Of a stretch of DNA of 64,000 nucleotides, positions 57,113 through 64,000 are shown one piece after another. The stretch lies in contig NC_092265.1 of assembly GCF_036320965.1 (NCBI RefSeq), positions 2,778,501-2,842,500 of the forward strand, written 5' to 3'. Below the pieces are notes generated by a model, which worked only from the letters and a program-made list of their open reading frames with translations, had not been told where the DNA came from and made no database searches. The DNA is from Panulirus ornatus (lineage: Eukaryota; Arthropoda; Malacostraca; Decapoda; Palinuridae). Positions within the stretch are counted from its first letter, which is position 1. Each line of letters starts with the position of its first letter. The translations under genes were made by a program, and so were the position numbers.

Positions 57113-57137
57113 CCCCCCCCCCCCCCCCCAAAAAAAA
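57113..57137. repeat. Poly-C (17) followed by poly-A (8)
   Basis: Two homopolymers back to back. Confidence 0.93.
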
Positions 57138-57654
57138 GGGGGAAGTCTCACAATTTGTTATTAGATCGTTCCTTGATTTTACACGCTCGGCGTCGTCTCA
57201 CTCTCAACACCAGGAGAATATGACGCTATTAAATAGCTATCACACGTCATCACTGTTTTCCTTCGGGAATATATCACTTAAAATGAGGCCGGGGCCGTCG
57301 TGATATCCAAACAGTGGGGCGGGTAAGACATCATCGATACCATCTGTGGTTTATCAAATCAACTAAAGTAGCGAAAGAAGTTTGTTGACGCAAGAGATTT
57401 CTGGGCGAAATCGGAAGCGCTTCGTGCCGCCGGGGGTAGGCAACTTGGAAGGGGGAGAGGAGGAGGAGTGTGCACATAAGGATGAGGTTCTCCAGTTTCT
57501 GCCATACGTTGGTTGGGGAGGGGGATGATGATCATCTGTGTAACAGTCCTTTCTAGCTTCATGTTCGTAGAATGATTGTGATGAGGTTAAAGCAAGCCGA
57601 TGCATGCATGCAGTCATGATATGCATTAAACACAAGGGAAGAGAATTGATAGAA
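57138..57654. other. Unique sequence, no gene seen
   Basis: Nothing recognised. Confidence 0.3.
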
Positions 57655-57710
57655 AGACATAGACAGTCAGACAGACGGACAGTCAGACAGCCAGACAGAT
57701 AGACAGAAAT
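57655..57710. repeat. Imperfect (CAGA)n tetranucleotide
   Basis: GACAGTCAGACAGACGGACAG and similar units, about 14 imperfect tetranucleotides. Confidence 0.85.
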
Positions 57711-59084
57711 AGGTGGAGGATACATAAACAGAATACTAATGGATCTTAACCCATATATGGCACACGATCCTGGTGATATATCTCCGTGTGTGCTGAAGAT
57801 GTGTTTATACTTCCTTGTTCCTTCTAATTAGGCAGAGTTAATCAGATCACCGATACTCAGTTCCTACGAGATATCAGAGCTGAGATTGATTTCATGTGTA
57901 CTGACATAGCTGAGAGACTGGATAGCAGTAGTACCTTCAGAAGATGAAGGATAATCAGGAGGATTTACGAAGGAGTTCAGAACCAGTGAATCTGACTAAG
58001 CAACTTGCGTCCTCCCGCCAACTGTCATCACCCATCAACTGAGGGCAACTTCCCTTCCTGGGTCCTTGTGAACCAGTAATATTCACACTCGTGGGGAGTG
58101 TATGGTCATAAGTCTATATTCTTATACTGACGCAAACGACGGTGCCTTCATTGTGTTGGGTTCGACCCAGACGTCATACAGTCTTGCCATCTTAGTGCCA
58201 CATCCACATCATCGCACTCTTTAGACGATTGGTCGATGATGGCATTATGGTTGGTATCTGCAGCATCCGCGGTATATAGACTTTTGGGAGTACCACAGAT
58301 ACCAAAATGGTGGATGATTACCTCATTATCTCCACGGAGAAAACTCAGTCATACGAGACACCATGTAAATCTCACAGGGTTCAGGCTACCCGAGGGTGCG
58401 ACCCACGACCCCCAAGCTTTGTTGTTGTTCCGGGTGTGGTGGACGCGAATTCAGTTTACTCTGCTCCCTTGTGCACTGTTAGCGGAGCAAACGCCAGGCA
58501 CAGAGAGTCGCTGTTATCGTAACGCGTTCCTGTCGCGCCAGTTTTGTTCGCTTGATACTTTACCCCCCAGACCTCTTTGTGTGTTTATTCAGTGAGGTTT
58601 AACAGTACCTGATACAAGCATGAGGATATCTGAGTGGTTTGATTAAATAAGAGGCTACAGTGACCACAGGATTCAGAAACATTCGTATCTGCCATAACAT
58701 CAAACTTTGCTCCAATACCACAGTTCTTACAAGTTCACTTTAAACGCCTTAGGTTTTCAGTAGACCTACCAGGTCTTGTAGCTCATCCTCAGAAACCACC
58801 AGAATCCTCAGGGTCCATCATGGTCCTCAGTAGGTCCCAGTAAGTCATCCGCGTCCTAATGAAGCCACTGGGCCTGGAACGAGGCACTGGAAGCTTGGAC
58901 TGAAGAGTGACTGGTCTGGGTAGAAGAGTCTGCCATACGTAACTATTGAAAGGAACGGACCAGAGCCCTCCAGGAGACGGCTACCAACCCGCAACGCCCG
59001 AAGAGAAAATGGTATAGATTCTTGAAGGAAAAATCAAAAAGGCAACTGTGATAAGTGGGTGTTCCTAATATGCTAAACCGATTG

Positions 59085-59085
<1 letters not shown>
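57711..59085. other. 1.4 kb unique sequence; two unrecognised frames
   Basis: Plus frames at 58236-58595 (119 codons) and 58307-58522 (71 codons, starts MVDDYLIISTEKTQS) overlap. The shorter one has the more protein-like composition, but neither has a recognised domain. TCCTCAG/GGTC.T.AGTAGG variants at 58750-58850 form a loose repeat. Confidence 0.2.

Positions 59086-59159
<74 letters not shown>
59086..59159. repeat. (CT)n microsatellite, ~74 bp
   Basis: Perfect CT array. Confidence 0.97.
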
Positions 59160-59160
<1 letters not shown>

Positions 59161-59291
59161 ACAATACATAGGTTGTTTTTTGTGTGTCAGCGTCGTCGCT
59201 GGATATATGTTCTCAAAAGCAACATATCATTTTATCCCCTCCCCCCTCCACAACTCCGTCTGGAGGAAGTGGAAAGAGATACAACAAGGCG

Positions 59292-59348
59292 CCCCCCCCC
59301 CACCAGGGGGAGGAAGAGGAGGAGGAGGAGGAGGAGGAGGGGGAGGAA
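59292..59348. repeat. Poly-C then (GGA)n
   Basis: C10 at 59292-59301, then AGGAGGAGGAGGAGGAGGAG and neighbours up to 59348. Confidence 0.9.
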
Positions 59349-59932
<584 letters not shown>

Positions 59933-59989
59933 TAGTACGGATTTGCTCAGGCAAAGGGTAGTAAGGAATGTGCACCCTAGCCATGCCTA

Positions 59990-60780
59990 GCCAAGATAAT
60001 GGTATATGTGTGGTCAAACCAAGTGGTAGAATCAGGCAGTGCCACTGGTGGGAGAGCCAAGTGGAGCTGGCGGTGGTGATGGAGACAGGTGGAAGAGCCA
60101 GGTGGTACTGCTTTTGGTAGACATTGATGGTTGTATAGGTAGTAGACTCAGGTGGTCATAAGTGGTAGAGCCACGTATTCCTATAGGAGTTGGCACTAGT
60201 GGTAGAAAAGCCAGATGGTGACTTTGGTGTTACAACAAGGGGGTCGTACAGGTGGGTATTACAAGTGAGGCCTTTGGTGGTAGAGCCAGATGGCAGTACA
60301 GGTGGTAGTGATAGATGGTGCTACTGGTAGGAGAGTCAGGTGGCAGCACAGATGGTAGAGCCAAATAAGGCCCTCAGTGGTAGAGCCAGGTGGATAGTGC
60401 AGGCGGTGCAACCAGTTGGTGCCACTGGTGAAAGGTTAGGTTAGTGCCACTGCTGGTAGGGACAAGTGGTAGATCCAGATTCCAGTAAAAGTGACCCAGC
60501 CAGATGGCACTACAAACTGAAAATTGCACTACCTGGTGGAAGAGGCAGGTGGTGCCGCTGGTGATAGAGCTAGAAGGCTGCACAGGCGACAGATGGTAAC
60601 GGTGACACAGGTGTTCGTACAGGTGGCAAAGTGTTAGTGCAGCTGGTGGAGACAGCTGGTAGGTGATGAGGCAGCTTGTGCCACAGGTAACTGAGCCAAG
60701 TTCTAGCACAGGTGGAGGAGTAAGATGGTGGAGCCAGATGGTAAGGCAGGTGATAGGAAAGGTTTTACAGGTAAGGAGGC
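59990..60780. repeat. Large degenerate GGTAGAGCCAGGTGGT minisatellite, ~0.8 kb
   Basis: GGTAGAGCCAGGTGG, GGAAGAGCCAGGTGG, GGTGGTAGAGCCAGATGG and GTGCCACTGGTGG variants recur at about 15-30 bp spacing. It shares the GCCAGGTG core with the 35.8-37.0 kb array. Confidence 0.8.
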
Positions 60781-61079
60781 AGGCATGACAAGGTGGAGGT
60801 CGGGATGTGCCGTTGTAGACTCATCCCCGCCCCACACTCGCTGGTCTTATGTTTTTGTTGACTGGATCAGCTGGGGAAGGATGATCATCTGGAGACGTTC
60901 AGCGGGTGATACTGTCGCACACAGACGCTGGCTGGGCTGTAGTGAGGTTCTCCTGGTACTGTTCCACACATACGACCTCCTCAACGAAACAGATGTATGT
61001 CTGTTGGTGGGCAGACGTTGACTTTGGACCAGTTGAGGGAGGAGGAGGAAGAAGAAGAAGGAAGGAAAGGAACGACTGA

Positions 61080-61082
<3 letters not shown>
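60781..61082. other. Unique sequence, no gene recognised
   Basis: A 98-codon plus frame (60725-61021) starts inside the minisatellite and is not recognised. Confidence 0.2.

Positions 61083-61153
<71 letters not shown>
61083..61153. repeat. (GA)n microsatellite, ~71 bp
   Basis: Perfect GA array. Confidence 0.97.
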
Positions 61154-61156
<3 letters not shown>

Positions 61157-61788
61157 GCCGGGTCTTCCATATGTCACCCTCCTCGTCAAGCGGCCCCGCT
61201 GTGTCACTAGGGGACGGACGGTGTCGCCCTCTTTCGTACTGATGGGGAGGCTCTGGTCAGGTGTGGGGGCGCGCCCCGCCTACGGGTGAGGTGGGCCCCC
61301 CACCTGGCTGTGCCCGTCGCTCTGTGGGGGACCGACATAGACCAGCTGCGGAGACAGGCACGGCGCGAGTCTTCCAGAAATGCCTGGATTTTAGCACCAC
61401 TTTGCCATTCTTGAGAACTATCATTGCTGGAATAAACATTTATCGGGCTGGCTATCTGCCTGACCAACACCAGGGCTCCGGGCCCTTACATGGCCACGCC
61501 AGCCCAACAGGGGCATAACAGCCCCTTCCGGAATGTAACCCGAATGCACGGAATGCCCAAGGTCCACAATCCGCCGCTGCACCATATGATTCGTATAACA
61601 ATCGTCCCGGACATCATTCTTTTATTCACCATTCACTCACACTGATGTAGGGTTTTTAAGGTCCATTGGTGCATTACTTCTACCGCTGAAAACCTCCTTG
61701 CTTGGTATTTAGCACTCTGTTATTGTCTGCGGGAGAGTGGTGCTCCCTCGCCTGGGGTCACTCAGCAGGGAGGGAGGGAGGCTGGGAG
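61154..61788. other. GC-rich block, unrecognised
   Basis: 61190-61500 is GC-rich with several CpGs. It carries open frames of 85 (+, 61261-61518) and 87 (-) codons. None is recognised; it could be an eroded exon or promoter-like island. Confidence 0.2.
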
Positions 61789-61943
61789 GCACCAAGACCT
61801 GGCGGGAGGCACCATGATCCGGCAGAGGGTAGCGAGGCACCAGGACCCGGCAGAATGCACTAGGGCCTAGCAAGAGGCACTAAGACATGGCAGGAGGCAC
61901 AAGAGCCAGACGAAAGCAGGGAGGCACCAGCATCCGGCAGGAG
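61789..61943 (+). repeat. 20-bp minisatellite, ~7 copies
   Basis: GCACCAAGACCTGGCGGGAG and variants (GCACCATGATCCGGCAGAGG, GCACTAAGACATGGCAGGAG) repeat with two small insertions. Confidence 0.85.
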
Positions 61944-62339
61944 AGAAGCACGAAACACCTTCATGTCTAACCACATCCGCCACATCCACCACCAGCACCA
62001 GAGACATAGATCGTCAGTGTGTGTGTCATGGTACCTGCGGCGTGGGTAAGGCGCTATCCCCGCCACACGTGGTACACACCCTCCGCTAGACGTCTCGACC
62101 ATTCAACAGTCTCCACACGCATGGTACAGTAGTACCACACGGTACTCTTTACCCTCCTAGGCACGGTACGCCCCTCACTACACATGATACACAGTTGCTC
62201 AGAGTAAGCGAACACTATCGTGGGCCCATCAGACTGCGCATGAAGAACCTGCGCTCCGGATGTATTTAAGGGCTTCTGTCTTGGTCTTAGGCAGGTTTGT
62301 ACCCAGGGAGACACTCCTACCAAGGGTCACACTCACAGG
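61944..62339. other. Loose CACG.GGTAC repeats, no gene
   Basis: CACGTGGTACACAC, CACGCATGGTACAG, CACACGGTACTC and GGCACGGTACGC recur at 62065-62195. Confidence 0.4.
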
Positions 62340-62435
62340 ACACCAGGTTATTATCCCAGGTTGTCGTAGGGTCGAGAATTATCATCCCAGGTTGTCGTGG
62401 GATCGAGAATTATCATCCCATGTTCAGTCAACCTG
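62340..62435 (+). repeat. 31-bp tandem repeat, 3 copies
   Basis: GAGAATTATCATCCCAGGTT then GTCGT(A/G)GG(A/G)TC, with starts at 62374 and 62405 and a partial copy before. Confidence 0.88.
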
Positions 62436-62549
62436 ATTGTATGAGACTTGGACCTCCTTAAGAACCCCGAGAATTATCAGGTGTCGTGTAGAATTTGGTT
62501 AAATGGTTCCTTGGTTACGCTAAGAAAACGTTAATGATATGGTTTAGCT

Positions 62550-62720
62550 TCATTCCGCTGTTCAATATGGCTTGATTTAGTTTGGATTAGCCTTGGATTA
62601 ACTTGACTCAGCTTAGGTTTCCATTAGTTTGCTTTAGCTTGTCTGTGGCTGGCTTCGACTTGGCTTGGATTGGCTCTTGATAAGCTTGATTCAGTTGACC
62701 TCTTTTACTCTGCCATTGCT
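62550..62720. repeat. Loose GGCTTGGATTGGCTT repeats
   Basis: GGCTTGATTTAGTTTGG, GCCTTGGATTAACTTG, GGCTTCGACTTGGCTTGG and AAGCTTGATTCAGTTG recur about every 12-15 bp. Confidence 0.55.
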
Positions 62721-62864
62721 TATGACCTGCTTTGACGAAAAATTTATTTTTTTCCAGTGGTTCACTTAGTGGCTTGCAACCCTGAAACTTACCCATCTTG
62801 ACACAGTCAGGGACGTTGTAATTTCCAGGCGAGGTTGTGGTTATATGCGAGGTTTAATCAAGTA

Positions 62865-63345
62865 AGTAGGAAAAAGGTAAGAGAGGTGTGGTAACAGTGT
62901 GATCGAGAGCTGAAAAGCGTGTGCTGAAATGATTTGGACATATGGAGAGAATGAGTAAGGAGAGGTTGACAAAAAAGGATACATGTGTCAAAAGTGGAGG
63001 GAGAAGGAGAAGGGGGAGACTAAATTTGAGATGGAAGGATAAATGAAAAGGGTTTTAAGTGATCGGGGCCTGAACGTGCAGGAGGATGAAATGCGTGCAC
63101 GCGATACAGTGATTTGGAACGATGTGGTATACAGGGGTCGACGGGCTGTCAGTGGACTGAACTTGGTTATGTGAAGCGGCCAGGGGACACCATGGAAAGG
63201 TCTTTGGGGCCTGGTTGTAGTTAAGGGGCTGTGTTTTCGGTGCACATTGCACATGAAAGCTGGAAGATGGATGTGAAAGAGAGCAGCCTTTCCACATCTG
63301 TTCATTGCGCAACCTCACTAACGCGGGAAAAGGTGATCAAAGATG
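62865..63345 (+). pseudogene. RTE-like LINE 3' end: RT C-terminus plus 3' UTR
   Basis: The plus strand reads VLKWFGHMERMSKERLTK, then GRRRRGRLNLRWKDK and, after shifts, LSDRGLNVQED and RARDTVIWNDVV. This is the common C-terminal tail of arthropod RTE-like reverse transcriptases (WFGH..RM...R.....GRR.RGRP..RW.D). Next comes a 3' UTR-like block with GGGGCCTGGTTGTAGTTAAG, GGGCTGTGTTTTCGGTGCA and CCTCACTAACGCGGGAAAAG. I remember that UTR block as frequent in decapod sequences. Frameshifts and stops show a dead copy. Confidence 0.78.
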
Positions 63346-63412
63346 AAGAAAATTATAACTATCATAGACATTATTACTATGTTTTCCATCAAAACTTGTT
63401 CTTTTTTTGATA

Positions 63413-63510
63413 AAACTTGCTCAATTCATGCTAAACTTGATTCATATAGTGTCTTGATGCAAAACTTGCTCAATTCATGCTAAACTTGATTCATATAATG
63501 TCTTGATGCA
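63413..63510 (+). repeat. 49-bp direct repeat, 2 copies
   Basis: AAACTTGCTCAATTCATGCT starts at 63413 and 63462. The two 49-bp copies differ at one site (ATAGTGTC versus ATAATGTC). Confidence 0.95.
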
Positions 63511-63880
63511 ATTCACTGTGAAAACTCCTCGTGACGCGAACGTATTAGACTTAGTTCTAGCTGACATATGTGGATCTTCTCTTTAGTGATGTAGGTGGCA
63601 TAAAGGTTCGGTAAAGTGAGATCACTAACAAATCACTTTTGATGTCGCTTTCATCACTGCTCGTAATGTTGGTCCCTGGGCAGGCGTGAAGAAATACCAG
63701 GTTTTAAACTTGTCGTATGCTAATGATCTTCACACTCCTCTTGACGGTATAAGTTGGGGTGATATCGTTAGGAAAAAAAAATATGGAGGGAACTTGTTAT
63801 AGCTTCAGTGAGACATTTAAAGCAGCGCAGAGAACCCATGTGCCGATAATCATTTAGTGTCGATGACCTGGTTCATTCTG
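63511..63880. other. Unique sequence, no gene seen
   Basis: Nothing recognised. Confidence 0.3.
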
Positions 63881-64000
63881 TTGCGTTGTGAGCCCAGATA
63901 ATCTAGTCATATCATTAAACCCAGATAAGTCTGTGGTGTCTTAAACCCGGGTAATTTTGCTTTAGCCCAGATTTTACTCTAGATCTTAAGCCCAGATTTT
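63881..64000. repeat. Degenerate AGCCCAGATAAT repeat, runs off window
   Basis: GAGCCCAGATAATCTAG, AAACCCAGATAAGTCTG, AAACCCGGGTAATTTTG, TAGCCCAGATTTTACTC and AAGCCCAGATTTT follow each other at 25-35 bp spacing. Confidence 0.7.

Noticed and set aside
58140..58180. Second tRNA B-box (GGGTTCGACCCA)
   Set aside because: No A-box at the right distance upstream; a single 10-12 bp match is expected by chance in 64 kb.

Overview
This 64 kb window looks like gene-poor, repeat-saturated nuclear DNA from an animal, most likely a decapod crustacean. I see no bacterial-style operon, no ribosomal RNA, no convincing tRNA gene, no CRISPR array and no virus. There is no intact protein-coding gene. Every open frame longer than about 180 codons runs through a microsatellite or minisatellite. 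By hand tally, perfect or near-perfect (TA)n, (CT/GA)n and (CA/GT)n arrays fill roughly 3.5 kb (about 5 percent), commonly 70-135 bp each. This density, decayed CR1/Jockey-like and RTE-like LINEs, and a repeat that starts CCCTGGGATAGGGGAGAAAG after a (TA)n tract match what I remember of decapod genomes. The organism call is inference.

Layout. 0-3 kb holds the endonuclease and reverse transcriptase (RT) remains of one CR1/Jockey-like LINE. 3.3-3.5 kb holds the best candidate first coding exon (+ strand). 4-9 kb carries TA, GT, CA and TTC arrays and a 17-bp minisatellite. 9-10 kb is a C-rich degenerate minisatellite. 12.6 kb has an RTE-like RT fragment (- strand) that abuts a (TA)n array. 13-15 kb carries CT/GA arrays, a 52-bp tandem repeat and a perfect GC-rich stem-loop. 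15.7 and 17.9 kb carry two copies of the decapod-type dispersed repeat. Between 17.5 and 17.8 kb (- strand) lies the most coding-like stretch, a possible 3' terminal exon. 18.1-18.9 kb has a 67-bp higher-order repeat and a tRNA-derived SINE between two TA arrays. 23 kb has a 32-bp minisatellite. 24.8-25.6 kb has two LINE fragments back to back in opposite orientation. 26-31 kb has two loci of a 21-bp minisatellite family seen at five places. 33-37 kb has several minisatellites and a long CT array. 40 kb has another LINE RT fragment. 47.9, 50.1, 50.5, 60.0 and 61.8 kb carry further minisatellites. 55-60 kb is rich in compound arrays and poly-G tracts. 62.9-63.3 kb carries the 3' end of an RTE-like LINE.

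No genes can be shown to work together. If a host gene spans the window, it does so as introns with a few short exons. I list exon candidates with splice-like borders at low confidence. The most interesting signals are the dispersed 21-bp minisatellite family with its higher-order derivatives, the opposed LINE junction, the shared SINE head, and the two exon candidates at 3.4 and 17.5 kb. I did not find a convincing new biological system.
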